64,000 nt of DNA from Sphingobacterium sp. ML3W (GTDB taxonomy: Bacteria; Bacteroidota; Bacteroidia; Sphingobacteriales; Sphingobacteriaceae): assembly GCF_029542085.1 (NCBI RefSeq), contig NZ_CP107036.1, positions 4,464,001-4,528,000 of the forward strand, in the 5' to 3' direction. Positions 53,592 to 61,746 of this stretch are shown here, one piece after another (position 1 is the first letter of the stretch; each line of letters opens with the position of its first letter). A program made the translations under genes and the position numbers. The notes below the pieces were generated by a model. The model was not told the origin of the DNA, made no database searches, and saw only the letters and a list, made by a program, of their open reading frames with translations.

Positions 53592-53987
53592 TTATTTACG
53601 CTGGCAATCGGCTGTCCACACTTTGTCATCTTTGGTGTAACCGATTGTTAATTTACCAGCATCAATGCGGATCACTCCGGTACCGGCCGAGCCTATATTG
53701 ATCAGCACGTTATCCTTCTCCTCAAAATCAACGCCATTGAGATTAGGAATACTATTGCCGAAAGCAAAATTATAGGTATTGCCAGTTTTCGTTACTGTAA
53801 TGCTTCCGTCGCCAGAAGGTACATCTTTACTATTATCCTTTAGATCGTCAAACGCAATCTTCCCCTCGTATTTGCCGATAAAAAGATTGTTGTCTGCCGG
53901 ATCATCATCTTTGCTGCATGAAATGAAGCTGATTACTGCTGTCAAGATAAGCATACCTAGTCCCAATGTTTGAATAAATTTTCTCAT
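53592..53987 (-). CDS. Small beta-rich lipoprotein, unknown function
   Basis: 131 residues from the ATG at 53987, chosen because it begins a regular lipoprotein signal (Cys24, FISC); an earlier in-frame ATG would add 14 residues. The mature part is an acidic linker (SKDDDPADNN) and a compact beta fold: 'FIGKYEGKIAFDDLK', 'GSITVTKTGNTYNFAF', 'VLINIGSAGTGVIRIDAGKLTIGY', ending 'WTADCQRK'. This recalls the small lipocalin-like or META-like lipoproteins of Bacteroidota, but I cannot assign a family. A terminator follows. A 59-residue ORF on the same strand ends 148 bp upstream. Confidence 0.75.
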   Translation of the reverse strand: MRKFIQTLGLGMLILTAVISFISCSKDDDPADNNLFIGKYEGKIAFDDLKDNSKDVPSGDGSITVTKTGNTYNFAFGNSIPNLNGVDFEEKDNVLINIGSAGTGVIRIDAGKLTIGYTKDDKVWTADCQRK

Positions 53988-54135
53988 TGTTAATGTGTTT
54001 TTTATTAAAAATCGATAGGTTAAATCCAAACTTTATGCCATTACCCCAGGTGCAAAATAAGATCCGTATCAATTGAAACAAAAGAAGTATAAATACACAT
54101 CACCCGTACAAATACAATACTGCATACCAAATTAT

Positions 54136-54315
54136 TTATAGCAATACATTTGTATCAGATCCAAGAGGAGCCGGTGGAACTGCTGCCACATTGCGTTCAA
54201 TCTCCTGTGTTTCCACATGTACGGCAAATTCAGCTGTTTCGATAGGTATGCCTTTTACTGTTGCATATTCGCATGTGAAAATGGCACCGAGATAAAGGAT
54301 AGTAGCCTTAACCAT
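54136..54315 (-). CDS. Possible 59-residue small ORF
   Basis: ATG at 54313-54315 to TAA at 54136-54138, 59 residues. The composition is ordinary for a protein, with acidic and Thr/Glu-rich middle ('ETAEFAVHVETQEIERNV') and a Pro-rich end. I know no relative. Its start codon falls inside an imperfect inverted repeat (54312-54349), so the 5' end of the transcript could fold over the start. It lies in an otherwise empty 500-bp gap between the small lipoprotein gene and the tetR-like gene. Translation is unproven. Confidence 0.35.
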   Translation of the reverse strand: MVKATILYLGAIFTCEYATVKGIPIETAEFAVHVETQEIERNVAAVPPAPLGSDTNVLL

Positions 54316-54349
54316 ACACTGCTTTCATCTCTTGTAAAGCATTGTATGG
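54312..54349. repeat. Inverted repeat at the start of the 59-residue ORF
   Basis: Arms 54312-54325 and 54336-54349 pair at 13 of 14 positions (CCATACA/TGTATGG, TGCTTT/AAAGCA) with a 10-base loop. It could be a TetR-type operator, since the tetR-like gene starts 145 bp away, or an RNA hairpin. There is no T run, so it is not a terminator. Confidence 0.45.
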
Positions 54350-54493
54350 CTACTGTATCTCAACATTATATGTAGCATTTTTTGTAACCAATCGTTTAAA
54401 TACCTCACAACTCTTTAACTAATTAACGGTATGCTAAGTTAATTTTTTTATATTTGATATTAATCTTTAAATCTTTCGATTTCAGGCAGTATT

Positions 54494-55159
54494 ATGACCG
54501 ATAAACAACAGTCGAGAAAAAAATATCAGGGAGAAAAAAATAATAAAGAACGAACCATGGGGAAGTTAATTGCTTCCGTTGGCAAAGTACTTGAAGAAAA
54601 AGGTTATCCCGGTCTCACCATTGCTAATATTTCAAAAGAGGCAGGTGTTGACCGCAAGCTCATTGGCTTATACTTCGGCACACTGGACAAGCTGGTTGAA
54701 ACTTACATCAGGGGCAAAGACTATTGGCTTACTGCGACGACGAACGCTGTGGGATATTTTGGGAATGCACCCGAGGTAGGGTCAAGAGGTTTTTTAGAAT
54801 CCTTATTATTAAATCAGTTTGACGATTTTCTTACCAATACAGAAATGCAAAAGATTTTGGCCTGGCAGATCTGCGAGGAATCTGCACTCATGTCTGAGAT
54901 TTCGCAGGAACGGGAAAAGATGAGTGCCCTATTCTTTGCCTTTGCAGATAAAGAACTTCAAGGCAAGGACCTCGACCTCAGGGCTGTTGTCACTATTCTG
55001 GTTGCAGGTATCTATTATATTGTTCTTCATGCTGCACATACAAAAAGTACCGTCTGTGAAATAGACATCTCCACTCCAGAGGGATTGAACAGGATCAGAG
55101 CTTCGATCAAGAACATTTTAGGGTGGGCCTATAACTCAGTCGAGGAGCCTGCCGGATAG
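54494..55159 (+). CDS. TetR/AcrR-family transcriptional regulator
   Basis: 221 residues. After a basic N-terminal tail, the TetR helix-turn-helix is at about 24-68: 'MGKLIASVGKVLEEKGYPGLTIANISKEAGVDRKLIGLYFGTLDKLVETYI' in sections. The C-terminal helical ligand domain is unclassified. A TATATTTG -7-like box lies at 54449-54456 with no clear -33. It converges on the AONS-family gene, 48 bp away, and may control that gene or the upstream minus-strand lipoprotein unit across the 500-bp gap. Confidence 0.88.
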   Translation: MTDKQQSRKKYQGEKNNKERTMGKLIASVGKVLEEKGYPGLTIANISKEAGVDRKLIGLYFGTLDKLVETYIRGKDYWLTATTNAVGYFGNAPEVGSRGFLESLLLNQFDDFLTNTEMQKILAWQICEESALMSEISQEREKMSALFFAFADKELQGKDLDLRAVVTILVAGIYYIVLHAAHTKSTVCEIDISTPEGLNRIRASIKNILGWAYNSVEEPAG

Positions 55160-55207
55160 CTATATCCCCCTTACTTTTCCGTTTAGCAGAAAATGGTACG
55201 GTATGCG

Positions 55208-56521
55208 CTATTCTTTTTCAGGGCTATGTTCGCTAATGAATTCGCCGGCTGAACGATCCTCCAAACGGGCTACGACCTTGAATGCACTATAGATCTGATC
55301 GACTGAATATTGATGCTCACCTAAAGTTTCAAAAAACACTTCATTCAGCGCCTTTACCATTCTTTCGATCTGATCGTAGGATTGCAGCGTTGTCATTGTA
55401 AATCTTATACCTGAATGGTTTTTGGATACAGCGGGAAATACCCCGATGTTCAACAAAAATCCGCGCTTGATCATTTTTTCCATAATACTATATGCAAGCT
55501 CGGCCCTCGATGTACCAACAAAGAATATTCCCGAATCAAAATTCGAAATTAATGGCAATAAGGTTGCTTTAAATAATGAGTTTGCGTATTTTATCCTATT
55601 TGCCAGTTCGGTTTGCAGTACATATATTTCGTCTGTTAAATGGATCTTTGCAGAGGCAACCGCAGCACCTAAGGTCGCTGGCTGCAAAGGACCAGAGGAA
55701 TTGAATGGCGCCCCACAGGCACGCACTCTTCTGGCGATTTCCATATTCGGAAAAATCAAAATACCACCGCCTGTAGCAAAAGCTTTGGCCATCGATGAGG
55801 CTATGATCATCCTATCGTGTATGGTATGATTACTAAGTATGTATCCTTTCCCGTTTTTACCCATTATACTCATACTGTGTGCATCGTCGATATAGGTATG
55901 GAATGCGGGAAAGGAATCCAACAAATTAAAGATCTCATCAGCAGGACAGCGATCACCAAACATGGAATATACCCCATCAGCAAAATACCAAACCCTTTTA
56001 TACGTTTTTTGGAGTGTTTCGATGCGTTCCTTCAGTACATCTAAGCGGTTATGTCGGAGGACTTCAAAGTGAATTGGCCAATTCGCCCTAAATATATTTA
56101 TACCACTTAGTACCGAATTATGCAGTTGCTGATCGACGATGATAGCATCTCCAGCGCCCAGAATCACAGGTATGGCAGACAAATGTGCGAGTGTTGTCGT
56201 GGGAGCAACAATGGTAGGAGCTTCAAAAATCCTGCTCATCAGATCTTCCAGTTCTCTATATAAATCAATGGAAACGTATGCTCTCGATTCGGAAAATTGC
56301 ACACCATATTTTTCTACGGCAGCTATTGCAGCACGTTTTAAACGTTCATCATGCTCCAGTCCAAGATAGCTGCAAGAGGTAAAGTTCACCAACTCGGAGT
56401 CATTGATGCGGATAAGGTTGTCGGTTGTCAGATTACCTTCCTGAGTTAAATGGAGTATACCTCTTTTAACGCCTTCAGAAATGCTCTGGTCGATAGCGCT
56501 CATAAAATTATGCTGGTTCAT
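55208..56521 (-). CDS. AONS-family PLP-dependent acyltransferase
   Basis: 437 residues of the alpha-oxoamine synthase family (8-amino-7-oxononanoate synthase, serine palmitoyltransferase, KBL, CqsA). Motifs are 'NFTSCSYLGLEHDERLKRAAIAAVEKYGV', 'ESRAYVSIDLYRELEDLMS', 'TYIDDAHSMSIMGKNGKGY' (Asp and His around PLP) and the Schiff-base Lys in 'IASSMAKAFATGGG'. These enzymes condense an amino acid with an acyl thioester. No biotin genes or acyl carrier protein are nearby. Sphingolipid or sulfonolipid-type synthesis is possible in this phylum, but the exact reaction is open. It is monocistronic and convergent with a tetR-like gene. Confidence 0.82.
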   Translation of the reverse strand: MNQHNFMSAIDQSISEGVKRGILHLTQEGNLTTDNLIRINDSELVNFTSCSYLGLEHDERLKRAAIAAVEKYGVQFSESRAYVSIDLYRELEDLMSRIFEAPTIVAPTTTLAHLSAIPVILGAGDAIIVDQQLHNSVLSGINIFRANWPIHFEVLRHNRLDVLKERIETLQKTYKRVWYFADGVYSMFGDRCPADEIFNLLDSFPAFHTYIDDAHSMSIMGKNGKGYILSNHTIHDRMIIASSMAKAFATGGGILIFPNMEIARRVRACGAPFNSSGPLQPATLGAAVASAKIHLTDEIYVLQTELANRIKYANSLFKATLLPLISNFDSGIFFVGTSRAELAYSIMEKMIKRGFLLNIGVFPAVSKNHSGIRFTMTTLQSYDQIERMVKALNEVFFETLGEHQYSVDQIYSAFKVVARLEDRSAGEFISEHSPEKE

Positions 56522-56670
56522 GCTTTGGATTTTATATTTAAGTTATCTATTAAAGTTATCGAATTTGGCCTAAATAGTAGAGCGGTTTCTCGTTATTACT
56601 GAGGCTGAATCAAGTTTTTGTAGATAATAGCAACATCAAAACATTTTACCTAGCCGGACTTATTTCAAAA

Positions 56671-56702
56671 AAAAACGGATAACATTACTGCTATCCGTTT
56701 TT
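56671..56702 (-). terminator. Terminator of the CsbD-like gene
   Basis: Perfect 11-bp arms (56671-56681 and 56692-56702; ACGGATA core) with a 10-base loop, set in A/T runs on both sides. It is 25 bp past the csbD-like stop. Confidence 0.82.
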
Positions 56703-56726
56703 CCTTATCACAAAAAACACTTATTT

Positions 56727-56912
56727 CTACAATCCGTTCAACCAACTATTCACCTCATCTTGTGTTTTTCCGGTCTTCTTCTGAAGTTTACCTACCAATT
56801 CATCCTCTTTGCCTTCTGCATACAGTAAATCATCATCCGTAAGATCGGCATATTGCTGTTTTACTTTGCCTTTAATCTCATTCCAACGGCCTTTCCAAGT
56901 TAATTCGCTCAT
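56727..56912 (-). CDS. CsbD-family stress protein
   Basis: 61 residues, the typical size. 'WKGRWNEIKGKVKQQYADLTDDDLLYAEGKEDELVGKLQKKTGKTQDEV' matches CsbD (in E. coli YjbJ), a small soluble helical protein induced by general stress and of unknown molecular role. It has its own terminator. No stress sigma factor gene is seen nearby. Confidence 0.93.
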   Translation of the reverse strand: MSELTWKGRWNEIKGKVKQQYADLTDDDLLYAEGKEDELVGKLQKKTGKTQDEVNSWLNGL

Positions 56913-56992
56913 ACTATTTTCCTTTCGTTGTTTATGAATAGAACAGCCTATAACCAGAATCGTTTAAAAGAAATTGTTATAAAATGTTAAAA

Positions 56993-57955
56993 TTATTTTA
57001 ATTTTTCGATCTCTTCGATAGAGAGGCCAGAAATTTCGCTAATATCCTCTTTACTATAGCCTTTATTTAGCATCTTGCGAGCGGATTCGATAGCTTGCTT
57101 GTGTTCACCTTCTGCACGACCTTTTGCACGACCCTCTTTAAGACCTTTTTCAAGACCTTTTTCAAGACCTTTAGCATGTCCCAAGGCTTCTCCGGATCGT
57201 AATGCTGAATTAAATACACTCTCGGCATCACGTTTGTGTTTTAGACTCGATTCGTATGACATCATATCCTCCTTCGTTAATTTACCTATCTCCCCTACTT
57301 CAAAGATAAGACCAAATATCCGCTTATCCAAAAACGAAGGCAATTTATCCATGGTACTCAAGTGTTTAAGTAAATATAGCCATTGATCCATAATTGTCAC
57401 TAACTCTTCGGGCCTCTTATCAAACAAAGGTAGCGAGACCAACTTATATCCCAACTTGTCATAGAAGATCTCATTGGTTGATTTATCACATAAGACCACA
57501 TCATGATAGTATGGTCTATTGGTAATCTGGTGTAATGGCGCATTACCATTCTCCATCATATTAAATTCCAAGATACCAATAAAATAAACCTCAGGTAGAC
57601 AATAATTATTCCCTTTACTGCCACGGGGCAGTTGTTTATTGATTAAACGTGATGTGTAGTATACCGCGCGATCTTTAAAAAACTCTTGAAACAACTGCTG
57701 CATCTCAATAATAAATATTTCGCCTTTATTACCGATACAGTGTAAGTCAAAGACTACCCTTCGCATATTTTCATAATCACCGTCATGTTCAACAGGTTTG
57801 TATCGTAGGTCAGCAATAATTTTCTCGCCTTCGAAAAGACTATTCAAAAATTCAATTAGTAGAATCTTGTTTTCCTCGCGCCCAAAGTAAAGCTTCCAGC
57901 CGAAATCAGTACTAGGGTCTACATATTTGCCAATATGCCGTTTTAATTTACCCAT
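56993..57955 (-). CDS. Rpn-family recombination-promoting nuclease / putative transposase
   Basis: 320 residues from the ATG at 57955; a TTG nine codons earlier is less likely. The N-terminal PD-(D/E)xK nuclease domain has 'DFGWKLYFGREENKILLIEFLNSLF', 'VFDLHCIGNKGEIFIIEMQ' (D...ExQ active-site pattern) and 'RLINKQLPRGSKGNNYCLPEVYFIGIL'. After about residue 240 there is a run of 'GLEKGLEKGLKEGRAKGRAEGE' in parts, typical of the Rpn/PDDEXK_2 family, and a short C-terminal helix pair. Rpn proteins nick DNA and promote RecA-independent recombination in E. coli. There are no flanking inverted repeats, so I do not call it a transposon. Confidence 0.88.
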   Translation of the reverse strand: MGKLKRHIGKYVDPSTDFGWKLYFGREENKILLIEFLNSLFEGEKIIADLRYKPVEHDGDYENMRRVVFDLHCIGNKGEIFIIEMQQLFQEFFKDRAVYYTSRLINKQLPRGSKGNNYCLPEVYFIGILEFNMMENGNAPLHQITNRPYYHDVVLCDKSTNEIFYDKLGYKLVSLPLFDKRPEELVTIMDQWLYLLKHLSTMDKLPSFLDKRIFGLIFEVGEIGKLTKEDMMSYESSLKHKRDAESVFNSALRSGEALGHAKGLEKGLEKGLKEGRAKGRAEGEHKQAIESARKMLNKGYSKEDISEISGLSIEEIEKLK

Positions 57956-58066
57956 AATTATTAAATATTGGTTATCAAGCAAATATAAATAAAATATTAT
58001 AAAAATACTAATAATATTAGCATTTGATTTTAAAGATTATCCTGTCGGTCAGGTATACATCAAGTG

Positions 58067-58094
58067 AAGGGCTTCTGCAGTAACAGAAGCCCTT
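58067..58094. repeat. Perfect hairpin without T run
   Basis: Arms 58067-58077 and 58084-58094 are perfect over 11 bp (AAGGGCTTCTG), loop 6. It lies just past the stop of the small membrane protein gene at 58099. There is no T run on either strand, so it may end or protect the transcript by another means. Confidence 0.6.
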
Positions 58095-58098
58095 GGTT

Positions 58099-58266
58099 TC
58101 ACTTTCGTTTAAATACCTGATTTAAAACGCGGCTCAATAAGAAACTCGCAAGCGTTCCGATCAATGCCGTCAATGCTCCGTTAAGCAGGTCGCCTACTGA
58201 AAAAGACGCCCAGATACCGCAGAGTGTGCCACCGATTGCCGATAAGCGCATATCACTAAGTTTCAT
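58099..58266 (-). CDS. Small two-helix membrane protein (holin-like)
   Basis: 55 residues from the ATG at 58264-58266 to a TGA at 58099-58101; it overlaps the previous gene by 11 bp. Two hydrophobic segments (about 9-25 and 29-46) with a short polar turn and a basic end 'NQVFKRK' make a small membrane hairpin. It ends a cassette of HTH, FN3, DUF5675 and an 89-residue protein. The size, topology and place next to a DUF5675 gene recall phage holins, but this is inference from form. Confidence 0.6.
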   Translation of the reverse strand: MKLSDMRLSAIGGTLCGIWASFSVGDLLNGALTALIGTLASFLLSRVLNQVFKRK

Positions 58267-58525
58267 CAATCGCTCCTTTCCCCGCGGGGTTTACCCTCTG
58301 CATATCTAGTGCCTGTTCCCCTAGCCGCCCCTCCTTATCTTCCGGGCCTGTTTCATCCTTCTCCCCTTCACTGATCCTCTGATCATCTTCGTTGATGACC
58401 GATTCGATGATCCCCAGCCCCAGCGCAAGATACCGAACGATATTTAATGCCTTCCCGGACAGCTTTATCGGTGCTGCAAGTACTAGTCCCAGTACCTTTC
58501 CTATTTTATTGATTATCTTTTTCAT
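58256..58525 (-). CDS. Small hypothetical protein, 89 residues
   Basis: 89 residues. The N-terminal half is amphipathic to hydrophobic ('MKKIINKIGKVLGLVLAAPIKLSGKALNIVRYLALGLGIIESVINEDD'), the rest is very acidic ('EGEKDETGPEDKEGRLGE'). No known family. It is 40 bp after the DUF5675 gene and overlaps the start of the 55-residue membrane protein gene by 11 bp, so the three are one transcript. It may be membrane-associated. Confidence 0.6.
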   Translation of the reverse strand: MKKIINKIGKVLGLVLAAPIKLSGKALNIVRYLALGLGIIESVINEDDQRISEGEKDETGPEDKEGRLGEQALDMQRVNPAGKGAIDET

Positions 58526-58565
58526 CCGTATAAATTTTTATTATGTGTTAGCTGCCTTCGTTGAT

Positions 58566-59054
58566 TTACACGTCCCGGCTCAAACTGGCATAGTTCCCTC
58601 CCGTTAGCCTATTTTCGATGGCCAGGATGACCTTGCCACTTTTTACATGGTCGATCACCATTTGATATAACTTCTGGTAAGCCTCCTGTGATTGATATAC
58701 TTCATAGTCTTCGCGGTTTTTGTCCCGATGGAAGTAAGTCCCCACCAATAGGCAGCCGACAGTATCCGCATGCGTATTGCCGATATGGATATAGATATTA
58801 CTGAAAGCTGGGACATCCTGTATCTCGATCATGCCCTGATGCATATCCGGAAAACGCTTCTTATAAGTGATATTCATTCCGCCCCAATAGTTAACCCCCA
58901 GACAATAGCTCCCGGCCGGAATACAAGTCTGTCCCTTGATTTTACGGTCACGTATCCTGTCTTCGAGGACATAACATTGAAATAGGCCATCTATATACAA
59001 TTCGGACAGGGTACTATTCTTCCCCTGTCTGACCCTTTTGAGCAGCATATTCAT
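58566..59054 (-). CDS. DUF5675 family protein
   Basis: 162 residues, the whole length of a DUF5675 domain. Landmarks are 'CYVLEDRIRDRKIKGQTCIPAGSYCLGVNY', 'KRFPDMHQGMIEIQDVPAFSNIYIHIGNTHADTVGCLLVG'. His90 and Cys101 in 'YIHIGN..DTVGCLLVG' lie as in the His...Gly-Cys active site of L,D-transpeptidase-type enzymes, though relation is unproven. DUF5675 genes are frequent in phages and phage-derived elements of Bacteroidota. The start codon shares one base with the stop of the FN3 gene (TAATG). Confidence 0.85.
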   Translation of the reverse strand: MNMLLKRVRQGKNSTLSELYIDGLFQCYVLEDRIRDRKIKGQTCIPAGSYCLGVNYWGGMNITYKKRFPDMHQGMIEIQDVPAFSNIYIHIGNTHADTVGCLLVGTYFHRDKNREDYEVYQSQEAYQKLYQMVIDHVKSGKVILAIENRLTGGNYASLSRDV

Positions 59055-59683
59055 TAACGCACCAGGATATTGGCCGAATCACTCCAGTCGCCCACCCCTT
59101 GGGTGTTGATCGCGCGCACCTGCACTTCGTAGAATTTGCCTACTTCCAACGGAGCAATAATATTGCTCCGGGACGAAGTGGTCGTAAATCGATCTCCCCA
59201 TTCGATCGGAATATCCGTTCGTATGCGAAAGCGGTATTCGTAGATCGTCGCTATCTTTTGGGGCGCAAAGTCCAGCTTCACCTGCCCGGACTGCCGTCCA
59301 TCCGAGAGCCGCACATTATCCACTTTGAGGGGCACCTGATTGGCAAAGGAGGTACTATTGGTCGGGAATCCCGAACTCAGTAAGGTGGAGAGATGACCTT
59401 GGGCCACCGAGTTGACGTAGTATCCCAGCTGCTGCATCACCACAATAAGCGGGCTGCGGCTCTCATCTTTGAGAGCGGTATCTTCGGGCGAACCACGTTT
59501 ACGGGCAATAGCCAGCTTGGCCGTGAAATCATCCAGCAAGGTCTGTATATCCGCCAATGCAGGCGTCGGTGTCGGGTACTTGGCATTGCCGGTCATTGCA
59601 CCGATAATTGTATTGCAGCTGATGACCAGTTCATCATCTTTCATTTTTCCAAATCCGATCAGGGCTTTCATTTTTGTCGCCAT
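59054..59683 (-). CDS. Fibronectin type III domain protein
   Basis: 209 residues. The first ~115 are an unrecognised helical region ('LADIQTLLDDFTAKLAIARKRGSPEDTALKDESRSPLIVVMQQLGYYVNS' in parts). The last ~90 form an FN3-like domain with 'YEYRFRIRTDIPIEWGDRFTTTSS' and 'LEVGKFYEVQVRAINTQGVGDWSDSANILV'. No signal peptide is seen. FN3 domains of this kind occur in tail-associated proteins of phages and injection systems. It is translationally coupled to the DUF5675 gene. Confidence 0.75.
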   Translation of the reverse strand: MATKMKALIGFGKMKDDELVISCNTIIGAMTGNAKYPTPTPALADIQTLLDDFTAKLAIARKRGSPEDTALKDESRSPLIVVMQQLGYYVNSVAQGHLSTLLSSGFPTNSTSFANQVPLKVDNVRLSDGRQSGQVKLDFAPQKIATIYEYRFRIRTDIPIEWGDRFTTTSSRSNIIAPLEVGKFYEVQVRAINTQGVGDWSDSANILVR

Positions 59684-60208
59684 ATTTCTTCTATTTTATT
59701 GACCTGTAAATGCTATCTGGCATTTGACAGTGTCGGTTTAAAAATCTGTTTGTTAACGATTAAATCTTCCTCGCGAGATCATTTAATGACACAAACATAG
59801 TATGGGAGTAGACCGAAAAAGAAGTTTTGACCCAGATTGAGCTTAATTGAGCCCATCTGAGCCAACCTGATCGACAGTACGCCAGAAAAGAATGATTTTG
59901 CCCTGTGACTGCTCAGTTTCACATGATAAAATAGTGTTTCCGTCCCCTGGAATATTCGCGCAATCCAAGGACTGACACAAACAGACCAGTGAAAAGTTCA
60001 TTTGGCCAGGCGGGGAAATGAAACAGATGGGTGACTGTTTCATATTTCTGTGTGACTGAACAGCAAATTCCCCTGACTGTTCGTTTTCCCCAAGCGGAAA
60101 AAACGGAACCTCACCGGTCTGTTTCATACTTTTGGTCGGGAAGATCGCAAAAACACAGCGCGAAGTCACAGTTCCTTCGCACCTAATCAAACCGCTGGGG
60201 CCAGAAAA
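59684..60208. repeat. Non-coding stretch with repeated GAAACAG / CTGTTTC motifs
   Basis: 525 bp between the HTH gene and the FN3 gene. It holds the palindrome TGAAACAG-N8-CTGTTTCA (60019-60042), GAACAG...CTGTTC (60058-60082), AAACAGACC (59979-59987) and its complement GGTCTGTTT (60116-60124). A frame of 115 codons runs through it but has poor protein character. The motif density suggests operators for the HTH protein or a structured RNA. Confidence 0.5.
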
Positions 60209-60526
60209 TTATATTTTCCCCTTGAGTCGGCTTCTTTCGAGTGCTTCAATCAGATCTTCTTCAAAGTAGCGGTCATCCCCAGTCAGGGTCATCGGATTGA
60301 GCAGTCCCTCACGCACACGGCGCTTGTAGGTCGAAACACTGATACCGAGGTAATCGGTCACTTCGGTATGTGTCCAAAGCTTACGTCCGCGCAGTGGCTT
60401 TTGTTCTACTTTCTTTATTTTAAGGATGAGGATCAGGGTCGCCAGCAGGCGGTATATCGCCACTAAAATTTCAGTCAATTTTTCTATACGATCTATTAAT
60501 GTATGTAAGAATACACTTAGGTTCAT
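60209..60526 (-). CDS. Excisionase/MerR-like helix-turn-helix protein
   Basis: 105 residues. An N-terminal hydrophobic segment ('KLTEILVAIYRLLATLILILKIKK') is followed by a winged helix-turn-helix: 'LWTHTEVTDYLGISVSTYKRRVREGLLNPMTLTGDDRYFEEDLIEALER' in parts, typical of the HTH_17 (DNA-binding excisionase-like) domain. Small proteins of this kind act in mobile elements and are common in Bacteroidota. It heads the - strand cassette and lies beside the repeat-rich stretch that may be its target. Confidence 0.8.
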   Translation of the reverse strand: MNLSVFLHTLIDRIEKLTEILVAIYRLLATLILILKIKKVEQKPLRGRKLWTHTEVTDYLGISVSTYKRRVREGLLNPMTLTGDDRYFEEDLIEALERSRLKGKI

Positions 60527-60689
60527 GGTCTATGGATTTAAGACCATCGACGTACAGGTAGGGTTATTTCCATGGACAAAGAAAAATCAGTTCTATTTCA
60601 AGGTCTGCCAAGCCCTGCGAAATAAAGGAAAATACCCACGGATGGTAAAAGGTTTATAATTACCTTAAGTTACACATTTTTCTGATCTG

Positions 60690-61742
60690 TTAGCTTCTGT
60701 CAATGATTTGTGGGAATGAGACTGATAACATAAATATAGAATCATCATTACTTACCGTTATTGCAGCACGCTGCGGATCCAGCAACCGCAGCTGACGCGC
60801 TATTCTTTCCAGCGTCGTATTGTGACTTACCTTACCTGCCACCGCTCTCGCGGCAATGCGGTTTGATACCTGCAGCTTCATCCTATGATCCTCCGCCATG
60901 GTGATCACTATCTGTATTGGGTACTTCCCTATGGATGTCTCACCGTATTGCAATGCATTTTCGACCAGATTAAACAGGAGCATTTTGGGAATCCTATAAG
61001 CTCCGTCCGATATATTCTCCACTTGTAGCGAAATTGAATGTCCCTTTATAAATTCATACATACGTACCAATTTATCAACCATTTCCATCTCCCTCCTTAA
61101 GTCAAACCATGTATCATGATTATTCATATATACCTTGGCTATATTACCCAATATACCTACAGCGAGCAATGCATTTGCTGGTGATTTGCGGATCAATGCC
61201 CGGATGGTAGCCATACTATTTGTTATAAAATGAGGATTGAGATCTTTTGTCAGGGCAATTAATTCCCAATTTATGGATATATGTTCGATTTCGTTAAGCC
61301 GCTGCTGCGCTTCCCGATAGGCTAACCACTTATCAACACCAAACTGCCAGCTATACATAAAGAAAGCTACCAGTACGGGCGGAATGATTAAAAATATCAC
61401 AGGCCAGAAATTTTCAATATTCCATTGTTCCGGTGTCCATTTCAATGCACCCGTAGACAGGCTAATCAAGATTGGAATAGAACAAAAAAACAGAAAAAGC
61501 AGCATGACGAAAGTCATCAGCAGCCAGGCATTATACCTGGACCATATAAATAGTCTGGGGAGTATCAGATGCCTAACCACTACATATATAATACTGGTCA
61601 GGCCCATGGCAGTCAATTGATCCCGCCAATCCTGAAATGCCGCAGGTATGATAAGAAAAATATAAGCCAGCGCAAAGACAATCGCAGCGCTCAGTACGAT
61701 ATTTTTGAGCCAGGTAAGCATAAATTGTTTTCTTGCTGGCAT
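60690..61742 (-). CDS. LytS-type sensor histidine kinase
   Basis: 350 residues. Four hydrophobic segments (about 12-32, 36-52, 66-92, 107-131) form the sensor, and the His_kinase domain follows with 'LNPHFITNSMATIRALIRK' (phospho-His) and a HATPase region 'PKMLLFNLVENALQYGE' (N box). The canonical 'LNPHFLFN' is 'LNPHFITN' here. Such kinases pair with LytTR regulators. Only 4 bp separate it from the regulator gene upstream, so they are co-expressed. It may control the divergent HTTM set at 62.7 kb. Confidence 0.92.
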   Translation of the reverse strand: MPARKQFMLTWLKNIVLSAAIVFALAYIFLIIPAAFQDWRDQLTAMGLTSIIYVVVRHLILPRLFIWSRYNAWLLMTFVMLLFLFFCSIPILISLSTGALKWTPEQWNIENFWPVIFLIIPPVLVAFFMYSWQFGVDKWLAYREAQQRLNEIEHISINWELIALTKDLNPHFITNSMATIRALIRKSPANALLAVGILGNIAKVYMNNHDTWFDLRREMEMVDKLVRMYEFIKGHSISLQVENISDGAYRIPKMLLFNLVENALQYGETSIGKYPIQIVITMAEDHRMKLQVSNRIAARAVAGKVSHNTTLERIARQLRLLDPQRAAITVSNDDSIFMLSVSFPQIIDRS

Positions 61743-61746
61743 GACC

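Noticed and set aside
56993..57955. Insertion sequence around the Rpn-family gene
   Set aside because: No terminal inverted repeats or target duplications were found, and Rpn proteins occur outside insertion sequences.
58067..58094. Rho-independent terminator after the phage-like cassette
   Set aside because: The hairpin is perfect but no T run follows on either strand, so I list it as a hairpin only.
59843..60190. 115-codon minus-strand frame in the repeat-rich gap
   Set aside because: Its text is rich in Cys, Pro and Ser without a fold-like pattern and follows the GAAACAG repeats. It has no relative I can name, so I treat the stretch as non-coding.
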